Source: Taxillus chinensis (lineage: Eukaryota; Streptophyta; Magnoliopsida; Santalales; Loranthaceae). From it: a stretch of DNA of 64,000 bases. Shown one piece after another: positions 22,390 through 34,781 of this stretch (position 1 is its first letter; each line of letters begins with the position of its first letter). The stretch spans positions 54,803,427-54,867,426 of the forward strand of contig CM042089.1 of NCBI GenBank assembly GCA_023512835.1. The letters run 5' to 3'. Under the pieces are notes generated by a model. It made no database searches. It saw nothing but the letters and a program-made list of their open reading frames with translations, and was not told the origin of the DNA. Position numbers and translations under genes: made by a program.

Positions 22390-24333
22390 TGTCACGCCCC
22401 AATTTCCTTTCACTTGGAAATGGGTAGTGACTGCCCATGCCCGCACCCGAAGGGTCAAGGGGTTGGTGCAAGCACCTAAAAAGGACTTATGACACGGGTG
22501 CTATCCCAAACTTGTACAACCAGGCTGACATGCCATAGGGCATGCTCCTGCCCCCAAACCATGCACACAACCACAAATCAAACAATCCCTACATCCCAAT
22601 TTATTACATTTGAAAGGGGCTCAAAGTTCATTACAACTCAATTGGGGAGAAACTCCCATCAAACCACAATGTGCTCTGTTTACAAAAAAAAAATCCAAAC
22701 CATAAAACAGAAATCCACAAACAAAAACAATGAAACTAACATAGTCTTCCGCCTCAGTGGCCTACCACCACAGCTTTTTCACCTACAGCCTGTTAGACCC
22801 TGCAAAAGAACAGTTTATTGGAGGGGTGAGCAAACCATAGCTTAATAGGGTTCCAGTCTCCCTAGACCCATCCCACTCTACAATATGCATGACAAGTATA
22901 TGCTTGTGCTTGTGTAGTGCCTAAAGCTAAAGCAGCAAACATCACCCAGTAACACACCATTTACTTGAGCCCACACTGGAGGGCAGAGGACACCCCGCCA
23001 CCACGGCGACATGACATACCACATCCAGGCGAATGTTGCATGGTCACCAATGCAACATCTCCTCGGACGCCATACCTACCCTCAGGAATAGGTGCAGACT
23101 TAGCCCACCGTCGTGAGTGCTACATCGAGACTCAGGACCGCAGTCTTGGCCAAATCTCAAAGGGGTCCAATTGTTGTGCCTGGCCCATAACTCAGCTCAA
23201 CCCACATGTATTTGGGTACTCAATCTGAATCAACAATTCAATCAGTTTCAGCAGTACAACTGAGCAACACATCTCAACTCAATACAACTCAGTAGTGCGA
23301 CTCAACAAGCATATCTAAAACATATGATTATAACTCATCAATTCTCAATACATTCCAGTCCTCAAAACTCAGGTTATCAATTATCTCCTCAACAAATCTC
23401 AAACAAGATTCACACAGGCCAACATAGTCAGTTACAGAAAACATACACCAGCCACACAGGCTTAAAACCAAACACGCAACATACATCAGTCACACAGGTA
23501 TATTATCAAACACATAATAGGCATAGACAATCCAACGATTTCCAGCCCAATCCTAAACATCAAAATCACAACCAATATGCCATTGAAGGCCAACATCCAT
23601 ATAGGAGATCATACCTATATGGATTTACATATATATAAGTATGTATAGACCACAGATACCCTAGGACAGAGAAGGATTAGGAAGAACAGAATCCCTACCT
23701 CAAGAACCCTGCACCCTTTTGCTTCCACGCCAAACGCCACCCAACCACGGAAGTCTCCTCAGCAACAAGGACCAGAACTCTCTCTCTCTCTCTCTCTCTG
23801 TATGTGACAGCTGCAAGGGTTTCAGGAAAAGAAGAACCCTAATCCTTAGAGGTCCACCTCTTTATATAATCACTATGACATCAAAACGATGCAGTTTCGA
23901 TTAAATGAAGCCCAGCATCAAAACGACATAGTTTTGATACACACTACAACCTTCTAACATCCATATAGGACAAGATATCCATAATTTCAACATGGTTCTT
24001 TGGGAAGAAGTTACAAGGATCACAAAACCAAGCTAATGGAGGCTGCACGTGACAAAGGCCATTGTCACGGGCACCTCCAAATTCCCTAGGATTTTGCCCC
24101 AAGCCTTAAAACAACATCAGGAAGGTTCCTATGCAAAAATCACTCTCCCCGTGACAACCATTGTCGCGGGCACCTCCTTTTGGGCTCAAATTTTGCCTCA
24201 AGCTTCCTCATAATCATACAAGGTGTTATAGCCAATGTGTGTCGAAATAAAACTTCTCAAAACCCAAGAATTTGCTAACCCAAAAGGCAAAACTGCGATT
24301 AACTCCTCACGTCCCAGAACACGGGTCCTTACA
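22390..24333 (-). repeat. 3' LTR of gypsy element 2
   Basis: Plus strand TGTCACGCCCCAATTTCC at the left and GGGTCCTTACA at the right. CT microsatellite at about 23779-23800. Minus-strand TATATAAA at 23861-23868, with two ACGT-type palindromes upstream at 23880-23901 and 23917-23938. G-box-type dyad at 24045-24071. Confidence 0.9.
23861..23938 (-). promoter_or_regulatory. LTR promoter of gypsy element 2: TATA plus two palindromes
   Basis: The arrangement is the same as in element 1. The partner LTR has it at 30921-30998. The two copies differ within the palindromes: GATGCAGTTTCG here reads GACGTAGTTTTG in the partner. Confidence 0.6.
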
Positions 24334-24346
24334 TCCTCTCCCCCTT
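24334..24346 (-). other. Polypurine tract of gypsy element 2
   Basis: Minus strand AAGGGGGAGAGGA, adjacent to the 3' LTR and identical to the tracts of elements 1 and 3. Confidence 0.85.
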
Positions 24347-24521
24347 AAAGACTTTTCGTCCTCGAAAAGAATGTGGAAATGAAAGAAAACAACAACCATA
24401 ACCAATGAATAGACCTCTAACACAAATTAATACACTCCACATTGTCATGCAACGATGTCAAAAAAAATACTCTCAAGTACCTGCTTATGTTGATGATTGA
24501 TGTTTGCCTTCCTCCCCTCCT

Positions 24522-25990
24522 TCAGGGTTGTTCGTCCTCAAACAGATCAGGGTAGTGAGCACGCATCTCAGCCTCACGTTCCCAAGTCTCTTCCTCCATA
24601 CCTCAGTGTTGCCACAACACCCGAACCAACAGAATAGTCTTACCTCGCAGCTGCTTCTCCCGCCTATCCAAAATATGGATTGGTGCCTCAATAACTGTCA
24701 CATCCTCCTCAATATCCAGAGTACTCCAATCCAACACTTGTGTGGGATCTGGATGATATTTCCGCAACTGGGATACATGGAAGACATTATGAACCCTGCT
24801 CAAGCTGGGAGGTAATGCCAACCTATAAGCAACAGGTCCAACTCTACTCAAAATCTCAAACGGTCCAATGTATTGAGGAGACAACTTGGATCCCTTTCCA
24901 AATCTTTTATGCCCCCTTCGTGGAGAAACACGAAGGAATACGTGGTCTCCCACCAAAAACTCCAACGGTCGGCGTCGGTGATCTACATAAGACTTTTGCC
25001 TGCTCTGAGCTGTAAAAAGGTGCTGCCTAATCAGCTGTACTTTTGCCGTAGCCTCTTGGACCAATTGAGGTCCCAACATAGCGGCCTCTCCAGCTTCTGC
25101 CCAACATAATGGAGACCGACAGTGTCTACATACAATGCTTCAAATGGGGCCATCCCAATAGAAGACTGGTAGCTGTTATTATAGGCAAACTCTACTAGAG
25201 GAAGGTGAGAAGCCCATGATCCGCCAAAATCAAGTACACAAGCTCTCAACAAGTCTTCCAATGTTTGAATGGTCCTCTCTGACTAACCATCAGTCTCAGG
25301 ATGGAAAGCAGTACTCAGATTAAGTCGTGTTCCCAATGCTTCTTGCAAACCACCCCAAAACCGAGATGTAAACTGCATATCCCTATCTAAAACAATAGAC
25401 AAAGGTACTCCATGCAATCGGACAATCTCATCAACATACAACTGGCTTAACGTGCCGATAGAGTCTCGCTCCCGAAGCGCCAAGAAATGGGCTGATTTAG
25501 TTAATCGGTCTACAATGACCCAAATCATATCCTTCCTCCCTGAAGTGGTAGGAAGTCCTGTCACAAAATCCATGGTAATATGCTCTCACTTCCACTCAGC
25601 CACAGGCGAAGGCTGCAATTGACCCGCAGGTCGTTGGTGCTCTACCTTAACTTGTTGACAAGTAAGGCACCTGGAAACAAACTCTGCTATACTCCTCTTC
25701 AGTCCCGACCACCAGAACTGTGCTCAAACGGCATGATACATCTTAGTTCCTCCTAGATGCACAGCTAAACGGGAATGATGAAACTCCCTCATCACATCCT
25801 CACGTAAGGAAGGCGGTACTATCAGACGCCCCTGAAATCTCAACTCATGCTCAACTCCTTCTGCTCAGTCCTCTGACAACTCACCGGCCTCTATCTGGGC
25901 CCGGATCACTTCACAGTCCACATCCCCCGACTGTCCATCACGGACACGTTGAGATAACTCTGGCATCACAGTGAGAGAACATAGGATTGC
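24522..25990 (-). pseudogene. Integrase and chromodomain of gypsy element 2 (broken)
   Basis: The zinc-finger part is read at about 25650-25790 with stops. The core frame 25283-25573 starts [20 protein letters not shown] (first Asp), then [17 protein letters not shown] (second Asp) and AFHPETDG, followed by a stop directly before SERT where the catalytic Glu lies. It continues at 25031-25261 ([17 protein letters not shown]) into a frameshift, then 24603-25079 ([61 protein letters not shown]). The chromodomain starts at HILDRREKQLRGK and ends PDLFEDEQP with a stop at 24522-24524. Confidence 0.85.
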
Positions 25991-26800
25991 TTCTCCACTG
26001 CTAAAATCAGGCTATACCTGCTGCTAACTCCAGGTCATGCATTGGGTAATTTTGCTCATGGGGCTTCAGCTGTCGCGAGCCATATGCTATGACTTTGTGT
26101 TCCTGCATTAGAACACACCCCAGTCCAACTCGAGACGCATCACAATACACTTCAAATGGCACTCTCTCCTGTGGTAGTCTCAACACTGGTGCAGTTGTCA
26201 GACGAGTCTTCAATTCCTCAAAAGCTTCCTGACACTTAACCGTCCACTCAAATTTGGCTCCCTTCCGCGTAAGAGCTATCATTGGCGCTGCCAACCGAGA
26301 AAACCCTTTCACGAAGCGCCGGTAGTACCCCGCCAGACCCAAGAAACTGCGGATCTCAAAAACGTTCGTGGGCCTCTTCCAAGATGATACCGACTCAATC
26401 TTGGTTGGGTCCACTCTAACTCCTTCGGCGGATACCACATGTCCAAGAAAATGCACCTCTTGCATCCAGAAGTCGCACTTGCTAAATTTAGCATACAATT
26501 GATGATCTCGTAGTGTCTGCAACACCACGGTCAGGTGCTCCTCATGCTCAGTTCGGCTCTTAGAGTACACGAGAATGCCGTTAATAAATACCACCACGAA
26601 GGAATCTAGGTAGGGGGCAAATACCTGATTCATCAGATGCATGAACACTGCCGGTGCGTTCGTGAGCCCAAAAGGCATCACTAACCACTCATAGTGTCCT
26701 TATCTGCACCTGAATGCTATCTTAGGGATGTCTTCACTCCTGACCCTCAATTGATGATATCCCGAACGTAGATCAATCTTTGAGAACCATCGTGCTCCAC
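25991..26800 (-). pseudogene. Reverse transcriptase (C-terminal part) and deleted RNase H of gypsy element 2
   Basis: The frame 26007-26681 reads [20 protein letters not shown], then [14 protein letters not shown]. The catalytic Asp-Asp has become Asn-Gly, so the enzyme would be inactive. It goes on with [54 protein letters not shown] and MHDLELAAG. At that point about 275 bases present in element 3 (between ELAAV and LILAMG) are missing. This removes most of RNase H, and the frame falls directly into the sequence before integrase. Confidence 0.9.
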
Positions 26801-27709
26801 TCAGCTGGCAAATAAATCATCGATCCATGGTAAAGGGTATTTGTTCTTTACCGTCACTTGATTCAACTTCCGGTAATCAATACAGAGTCGCAACGAACTG
26901 ACTGTCTTCTTAGCAAACAAAACTAGTGCACCCCAAGGTGAGGTACTAGGGCGGATAAAACCTTTATCTCCAAGTTCCTTTATTTTCTTTTGAAGCTCCT
27001 GCAACTCGGCAGGTCCCATCCGGTATGCTACTTGAGAGATGGGTCCCACCCCTGGCAAAAGTTCAATCGTGAACTCAATACCTCTGTTTGGAGGAAACTC
27101 CAACAACTCCCTAGGAAACACATCCTGGAATTTCTCAGCAACATCCGGCCACACCCTTTTCTCTAAGTTACCTTCCTCCTCAAAGGTTAGAGTGGCAAGT
27201 CTATGGGTAATATTACCCCATAGCTCCCTCGTCGGTCCAGCTCTCCCAGCATTCTTATCCCATTCACCCACTAGGGTACAGGAAGATCCTGTGGGTGAAG
27301 TAAACGACACTCGTCGTCTATAACAATCAATCTTAGCCTGAAAGGCCATCAACCAGTCCATCCCTAGAATCAAACTAAAAGTTCTTATGGGCATCACGTA
27401 CAAATCAAATGAGAGTTCAACATCTCCTATTGTAAGCACACACTCACGACATACTCGGTAGATCGACTCCACACCTCCCATTGGTGACTCGACCCTTAGA
27501 GGTCTATTAGTCCTCACACAATCAAGTCCAAGGCTCTCAACCAAGGACTCGGCAATCAGGGAGCACGATGCTCCGGTATCAAACAGTACAGCAACAATAG
27601 TGCGAGATATTAAAATAGTACCTCGAACTACCGAAGGTCCAGCTCCACCTTCCTCGGAGGGTGATGGTAAGTCCTCCCTCTTTGCTGGTGCTGAGGTAAG
27701 TGCGAACAC
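26801..27709 (-). pseudogene. Protease and N-terminal RT of gypsy element 2 (open stretch)
   Basis: 302 codons are open. The protease active site reads [17 protein letters not shown], followed by [20 protein letters not shown]. The RT then begins with [59 protein letters not shown] and LPWIDDLF. The frame is lost at about 26805, just before the catalytic half of RT. This is the best-kept coding stretch of element 2. Confidence 0.9.
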
Positions 27710-29002
27710 TCTGCCTTGGCTTGCTCCACCATTGGCCTCGCTTGCCTTTCCTTTAGTTCCTGCTTGGAGTCCACTTGGACACCCCTCTGAACCTCCTTGT
27801 GGTTTCCTCTCCCCCTGTGATCTAGTATAACTGGAACTAGCCTGACTGGCTTGTCACGAATGTGCTGGCTTCGGAGCTGGGGCTTGAAATTGGGTCTCAC
27901 CCCTGTTTCCTTGTGCTAAACTTCCAGCTCCCCGTCTGTTTCGTCTGCTGAAACACACTGTACTGATGTGTCCTATTTTCCCACAGTTATGACACTTCAA
28001 GTGCTGCTTGGGGCACTCACGTTCGACGTGCCCTGACTAGCCACAATAGGTACATCCGCTTAGGAAACTCCCAGCTGAGCCTCCCTGTCCTCCAAAATAA
28101 CAGGATCTGGGTGGAGCCATTGAAGCTTGGCCCCTGTCCTTGGGAAGAGTCCCACTCCCAGGCTCAACCCTTTGTCTCTTGGCTTCCCCTCGCTTATCGC
28201 GCGTACTCTGTCCCAGCCGCTCCTGATGAGCCTGTCTTCCCTCTTCTAATCCTATCGCAACAATCTTTGCCGTGTCCACGACTTCAGCATAAGTCTTCAG
28301 TCGCAACATCTCTACTCCTTCAGGCCCCCCCTCGAGATTGCTTCTGGAGCAAACCAACTCAGCCCTCGGAAATCTCGCTCATACTCTGCCACGTAGCGTG
28401 ATCCCTGCTTCAAACTACTGAACTCTTCCCGTTTCTGCCACCGCAACGACTCTGGGAAGAACTCCTCATGGAACAACTGGAGGAACTCATTCCAGGACAT
28501 GGCCTCCATGTCCCGGCTTCCTGAAATGCTAAGCCACCATTCCAAGGCTTCCTCCTCCAACTGTCGGACTGCCAGCCTCACCTTGTCTTCCTCCCGGGGT
28601 CGGAGAAAGGAGAATACATGTTCGATCTGCCGCAGCCAATGCTCTGCTCCTAGAGGTTCAGCTCTTCCCTTGAACCTTGGTGGGTGTTCTTTTCGGAACC
28701 GTGTCACCACATCTTCCTCTTCCCGCCTCATGGCACTTCCTGCCTACGCGAAGGTTCTGCCTCACGGGGTGGAGAGGGTGGCACGGCCTGTCGTGCCATC
28801 ATCTCCTGATGTACCTCATTTAGGATCTCCCCCCTGAGATCCTCACGCATTCCCTGTACGTTTTCACTTAAGGCCCGGACTTGGGCCATGATCCGCTCCA
28901 AGGGATCATCGCCCTCTACTCGTTGTTCTCTCTCCTGTCCAGCACGTGCAGAAGATTCATCTTCTACAGCTGGGTAGCTCAGGTTACTCTCCTAGGAGGC
29001 AT
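27710..29002 (-). pseudogene. Gag of gypsy element 2 (broken)
   Basis: The ATG at 29000-29002 begins MPPRRVT and meets a stop at the eighth codon, where element 3 has Arg (CGG). The capsid part is open at 28312-28731 (DVVTRFRKEHPPRFKGRAEP, LRQIEHVFSFLRPREEDKVR, ALEWWLSISGSRDMEAMSW). Two CCHC knuckles are readable at about 27955-28060. The first, CTYCG-stop-SGHVEREC, has a stop inside; the second, CHNCGKIGHISTVC, is intact. Confidence 0.8.
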
Positions 29003-29398
29003 AGTCTACATATTTTAAACAGAACTAGGGTTAGCATCTCTTAGGCTCTATACACCCTCATCCCTATGGGCCATGAGGTACTCAAGCAACTCTTCACATG
29101 TAAATATATAGGATAATCACTCAGAATTGCACACAACAATTTACAGCAACAATTTTCAGCAACAATAACATTCCAAATCATAACATTTATATTGAAATTA
29201 AACTAGTGCCCTAATGCCAATGCATGTATGCACCCCAACCCAAATGCAAATGTCCTACTCCTTGGTCTAACTACTTCTGAGTACACCCCAGAAAACCAGA
29301 TAGGACCACGGTGATCAGGCGTGTCCTATACTACCTCCTAAAAGCCTCAAAAGCAATTATCCCTCCTCACTATCCTAAGTCCACTAGACCATGAATAG
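29003..29398 (-). other. 5' leader of gypsy element 2
   Basis: Non-coding stretch between the primer site and gag. It is homologous to 49455-49940 of element 3. Confidence 0.6.
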
Positions 29399-29410
29399 GC
29401 TATGATACCA
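29399..29410 (-). other. Primer binding site of gypsy element 2
   Basis: Minus strand TGGTATCATAGC, one base from the canonical initiator-tRNA-Met complement, three bases inside the LTR. Confidence 0.75.
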
Positions 29411-29413
29411 TAT

Positions 29414-30830
29414 TGTCACACCCCAATTTCCTTTCACTTGGAAATGGGTAGTGACTGCCCACGCCCGCACCCGAAGGGTCAAGGGATTGGTGCAAGCACC
29501 TAAAAAGGACTTATGACACGGGTGCTATCCTAATCTTGTACAACCAGGCTGACATGCCACGGGGCATGCTCCTGCCCCCAAACCATGCACACAACCACAA
29601 ATCAAACAATAACTACATCCCAATTTATTACACTTCAAAGGGGCTCAAAGTTCATTACAACTCAATTGGGGAGAAACTCCCATCAAACCACATTGTGCTC
29701 TGTTTACAAAAAAAAAAATCCAAACCATAAAACAGAAATCCACAAACAAAAACAATGAAACTAACATAGTGTTCCGCCTCAGTGGCCTACTACCACAGTT
29801 CTTTCACCTACCGCCTGCTAGACCCTACAAAAGAACAGTTTATTGGAGGGGTGAGCAAACCATAGCTCAATAGGGTTCCAGTCTCCCCAGACCCATCCCA
29901 CTCTACAATATGCATGACAAGTGTATGCTTGTGCTTGTGTAGTGCCTAAAGCTAAAGCAGCAAACATCACCCAGTAACACACCATTTACCTGAGCCCACA
30001 CTGGAGGGCAGAGGACACCCCGCCACCACGGCGACATGACATACCACATCCAGGTGAATGTTGCATGGTCACCAATGCAACATTTTCCACCCGAGTCAGA
30101 TATGGCCATCACGTCCTCGGAAGCCATACCTACCCTCAGGAATAGGTGCAGACTTAGCCCACCGTCGTGAGTACTACATCGAGACTCAGGACCGCAGTCC
30201 TGGCCAAATCTCAAAGGGGTCAAGTTGTTGTGCATGGCCCATAACTCAGCTCAACCCACATGTATTTGGGTACTCAATCTGAATCAACAATTCAATCGGT
30301 TTCAGCAGTCCAACTCAGCAACACATCTCAACTCAATACAACTCAGTAGTGCGACTCAACAAGCATATCTAAAACATATGATTGTAACTCAGCAATTCTC
30401 AATACATTCCAGTCCTCAAAACTCAGGTTATCAATTATCTTCTCAACAAATCTCAAACAAGATTCACACAGGCCAACATAGTCCGTTACAGAAAACATAC
30501 ACCAGCCACACAGGCTTAAAACCAAACACGCAACATACATCAGTCACACAGGTATATTATCAAACACATAATAGGCATAGACAATCCAACGATTTCCAGC
30601 CCAATCCTAAACATCAAAATCACAACCAATATGCCATTGAAGGCCAACATCCATATAGGAGATCATACCTATATGGATTTACATATATATATAAGTATGT
30701 ATAGACCATAAATACCCTAGGACAGAGAAGGATTAGAAAGAACAGAATCCCTACCTCAAGAACCCTGCACCCTTTTGCTTCCACGCCAAACGCCACCCAA
30801 CCACAGAAATCCCCTCAGCAACAAGGACCA

Positions 30831-30866
<36 letters not shown>

Positions 30867-31157
30867 GTGACGGCTGCAAGGGTTTCAGGAGAAGAACCCT
30901 AATCCTTAGAGCTCCACCTCTTTATATAATCACTATGACATCAAAACGACGTAGTTTTGATTAAATGAAGCCTAGCATCAAAACGATGTAGTTTTGATAC
31001 ACACTATAACCTTCTAACATCCATATAGGACAAGATATCCATAATTTCAACATGGTTCTTTGGGAAGAAGTTACAAGGATCACAAAACCAAGCTAATGGA
31101 GGCTGCACGTGACAAAGGCCATTATCACGGGCACCTCCAAATTCCCTAGGATTTTGC
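29414..31157 (-). repeat. 5' LTR of gypsy element 2, outer end deleted
   Basis: It follows 22390-24097 closely. One clear indel is a 31-base stretch (about 30084-30114) absent from the other LTR near 23057. It stops at about 31157 within the phrase GGATTTTGC, then continues as copia integrase sequence. A CT microsatellite at about 30836-30862 is longer than in the partner. Confidence 0.9.
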
Positions 31158-32160
31158 TTCAACTAATGTTCGATTCTTTCTTTCAGCGACTCCATTTTGT
31201 TGTGGAGTTCTTGGTGCTGAGAAATTATGCTGGATACCATGTTTAGTACAAAACTCTAACATATCAGAAAATTCAAATTCCTTGCCATGATCGCTGCGAA
31301 TGCATGTAATAGAAAGACTCTTAACATTTGTGACCCAATTGAAGAGTTCAACAAGATTATCAAATGTTTCAGTTTTGTTTTTGAGAAACATGACCCATGT
31401 GTATCTGGTATAGTCATCTACTACTGCAAGAAAGTATCGTGCACCAAATAAGGAAGACACATTTATTGGTCCACATAGGTCCATGTGCAGAAGTTCAAGA
31501 GGTTGTGTGATTGAGGTTTTATCTACACTCTTAAAGGAATGTTTAATCTGCTTACCCAGCTGACAATCCCTACACGGGTGTTCTTTCTCATAAACATGCT
31601 TGGCTAAGCCCTCAACCAAATCCAGAGATGCCAGTTTAGACATAGTCTTAAAATTTAAATGACCAAATCTCTTGTGCCATAACCAACTAATGTCAGGTGA
31701 AGCTTTGGACAGAAAATAAATTGGTTCAGTAGATTGAGCATTAGCAAAGACCAACTTGTAGACATTGCCTTGTCTATGCCCACTCAGTTTCACCTCTTTG
31801 GAGACAGGGTCCATAACTGTGCAGGTGTGTTGAGTGAACAAAACTTCATAACCCTTGTCACATAATTAACTTATGCTCAACAGGTTATGTTTAAGACCTT
31901 GAACAACTAGATACATTTTGAATTGAAATAGAACCATTAGAGAGAGTACCCTTACCAACAATCTTACCCTTTTTATTGTCCCCGAAAGTGACAGATGAAG
32001 CTACAACCTCCCTTACTTCACTCAATAAGGAGGCATCATCTGTCATGTGCACAAAACAGGCACTGTCAAGATACCACTGGCTGGAATTGATCTTTTGTTT
32101 TAGGTGGCTGCTTTCAGCTTCAGGTACCTGTTCCTGCACAATGAGTAACTAAGTCTTGGG
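31158..32160 (-). pseudogene. Protease and integrase of copia element A (5' half of pol), cut by a deletion
   Basis: The protease region (31891-32139) has SSQWYLDSACFVHMTDDASL; the usual Gly after Asp-Ser is Ala. The GAG-pre-integrase and integrase frame (31146-31841) reads LWHKRFGHLNFKTMSKL, HPCRDCQLGKQIKHSF (zinc finger), LHMDLCGPINV (first Asp), YFLAVVDDYTRYTWV, CIRSDHGKEFEF (second Asp) and TPQQNGVAERKNRTLVEA (Glu). It then runs into LTR sequence of gypsy element 2. About 480 bases of integrase C-terminus present in element B (about 45429-45905) are missing. Confidence 0.9.
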
Positions 32161-34739
32161 GGGCCAATTAAGATTGGGCTTAGGGTAAATGAAAGCTGCA
32201 GTTGACACTTTAGGTTTCCAATAAGAAGAGGCATATTTAACTTTTCATGCTAATTTAGGTGATCCATCATTAGATTTGTTAGCAGGATTAACCTTCAGAC
32301 TTTCTGCACGTTCTCCTTCCTTATTGTTATCTTTGGCAGCTTTATTAGGCACAGATTTGACAGTTTTCTTCACAGGTTTAGTCTTTAAGTCTTTTAAATG
32401 GGTAGCCTGTGTGTGCCTGGATTGTTTCTTCCTATCAGAGTTGTTGTCGCACTACAGATTTTTAGAGAAATTCAGCTGTTTAAGGTTTACCCTGATTTCT
32501 GTGGCAATCTCCTTCCTAAGATACTCAGGGTAGAGCCTGCACTGATAGGAGAGGTGTCCAACTTCACAATAAATGGGGCATCTGAGAGGTTTGGGTTGAA
32601 CACTCTATCTCAAGGGTTTTGTTGGAGTGTTAAGAGGTTTCCTAGGTTTTCTCACATATCCTAGACCGTTCTTAACTCTACCACCAGAGACAAACTTAGG
32701 CTGGAAGGTAGTAGCCTTGCTGGATGAACCAGTCTCAAATATAGTAGTGTGTTTATTTGGTTTTGTCTCTGAAATAACTACACCCTTACCCTTGCATTGG
32801 GATGTAGAGGACAGGTTGACTGAAGTTTCAGCTTTCAGTTCTATCTTTGCACCTGCTGCATCACTGTCCTGAGATGCAACAGTACCCAGGTCGTTGAGTT
32901 CGGGTGTTACTGGTTTGGGTGGACTAGTAACAGCCATTGGTACCTCCTTTCCACAATCAAGGAGCACACTGCCAGTAGGAACAAAGCCACTATAACACTT
33001 GGTCTGCACAGGGTAAGTCTGGGCCTTGGCTATTTGGTCTTCAGAGAAACCTAGACCTAAGGCTAGACCTTTAACATCTGGAGTGGTCCTAAAGTGAGCT
33101 GTAATTTCAGCAGAATCTTGCCACTTTTGATTGATTTGTCTTTCCTTTTCCAGTTATGCTTTAGTTTCAGCTAGTTCCTTTTCAAGCCTATCGATGTCTT
33201 TATTAGCCATTTTTAGTTGTCCAGCTTTGTCCAAAAGATCATCGTGTGTGCTTCTCATCTCACTCACGTTAGCTCGTAATCTTCTCTTTGTTCTTTCATA
33301 ATCATCTATAGAGTCTCTATATTCACATGAAAGCTGTTCTAGTTTAGAATAGTATCTTTCTTTGTCAGCTTTCATAGGGACAAATTGTTCCTCTATTTCT
33401 TTAAGTGCTCTATAGGTGTCTTTATATTCAATATAGAGATGTTCATAAGTTCTTACCTTGAGTGGAGGAGAGTGGTCAGCCATGAAGCAGATTAGACCTT
33501 TCTCTTTCTTCTCATCGTCAGAAGATTCCTCTTCTTCCTCAGTTTCACTGTTAAACTTGTTAGTGACAAGAGCCTTCTTCCTTTTGTCATCCTTCCTGCT
33601 TGAGGAGCCTTTGGTCTTCTTCTTCTGCTCAGCTGCCTCCTTTTTCTCCCTCTTCAGCTTATAACAGTTGGCAGCGAAGTGGCCGGGCTTGTTGCAGTGG
33701 TAGCATTACAACTTCTCCTTATCCTTTCCCTTAGAAAAAGAAGAGGATGACTGCCTTGCTTTCCTTCTGTAGTTCCCCCTTCTCTTCAGCAGTTTCTTGA
33801 TAAAAACGCCACCTCTTAATCTGAGGCGTTATCTGATTCAAGCTCTTCAGCTTCATCTTCTTCTTCAGAAGATGATTCCCTTAATTCAGCAGCCGCCTTA
33901 AAGGCAACAGACTTCTCCTTTTTCTTGGAAGGGTTCTCAAAAGCCTCAAGTTCTTCTTTTTGCATCTCGAATGTCTTAAGGTCCCCATAAAGTGCTTCCA
34001 AGCCACAAGTCTTCCATTCCTTTAGCTAACGGATGGCTGATGTCTTTATCAACAGTCTCAAGGGTAGAGATCTCAGAAACTTGTCATTCTTGTCCTTCTG
34101 AGAGATCTCAACATTATAAGTCTTCATTCGTTGAATCAAACCTATGAACCTTTTATAGATACTTTCCAATGGTTCACATCTGACGGCTTCATACTCTTGC
34201 TTGAGCATGGAGATCTTGTTGTCCTGTATTTGCTCGTCTCCCTCGTAGATGAGACAGAGTTTGTCCCATACCTCTTTAGCAGTCTCAAGATCCTGCACAT
34301 CCATGAACATATCATTGTCAAGTGCAGAGAAAAGTATGGCTTTTGCCTTGAAGCCGAGCTTTACTTTCCTCTGCTCCACCTTAGACCAACTGTCTGGGTC
34401 TTTTGTCATTAACCGACCTCTCTGCATAATCTTTGGAGTAAAAGGTCCGTTCTTTATTGTTTCCCAGAGATACGTGTCGAGCATGTCTAGGTGTGCTCTT
34501 ATTCTCGCTTTCCATTTGGAAAAACGTGCAGGTGTGCACATAGGTACTTGGGAGGATGAGCTAGGCAGAATGTCATAGAAGTCTTCTTGTTCTTTCTTGT
34601 TGCTGCTAGTACTTGGTTCTTCCTGCTCCTGGTCTCCAGTCGCTCCTTCTTCTGGAGCACGACTGGCTTCAAGTTCCTCAATAGGAACTGGAGCTTGCTC
34701 GGGAGCTGGAGTTGCACTGCTGGAATCCATGTCGGCCAT
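32161..34739 (-). pseudogene. Gag of copia element A (frameshifted)
   Basis: Starts at the ATG at 34739 (MADMDSSSATPAPEQ), 29 bases inside the primer site. The first frame (34026-34739) has the copia gag landmarks FSKWKARIRAHLDMLDTYLW, ETAKEVWDKLCLIYEGDEQI and ESIYKRFIGLIQRMK. Fragments follow at 33816-34001 (acidic), around the CCHC knuckle at 33664-33705 (CYHCNKPGHFAANC, with a stop just before it), at 33154-33483 (coiled-coil-like, YERTKRRLRANVSEMRSTHD) and at 32605-33009. The long region after the knuckle is typical of Sirevirus gags. Confidence 0.85.
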
Positions 34740-34767
34740 TTAGGGATCTCTACGTAGTTGTAGAACC

Positions 34768-34779
34768 GCTCTGATACCA
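34768..34779 (-). other. Primer binding site of copia element A
   Basis: Minus strand TGGTATCAGAGC, two bases inside the 5' LTR, a perfect complement to the initiator-tRNA-Met 3' end as used by plant retrotransposons. Confidence 0.85.
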
Positions 34780-34781
34780 AT

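Larger units (their letters stand above)
22390..31157 (-). mobile_element. Gypsy element 2, Tekay/Del-type chromovirus, right end truncated
   Basis: It is inserted in the pol of copia element A on the minus strand. The 3' LTR is complete (22390-24333) but the 5' LTR (29414-31157) lacks its outer ~240 bases, compared with 24097-24333. Primer site, polypurine tract and gag-PR-RT-RH-INT-chromodomain order are visible. RNase H has a large internal deletion and the RT active site is mutated. No duplication flank can be matched because the right edge was deleted. Confidence 0.9.
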
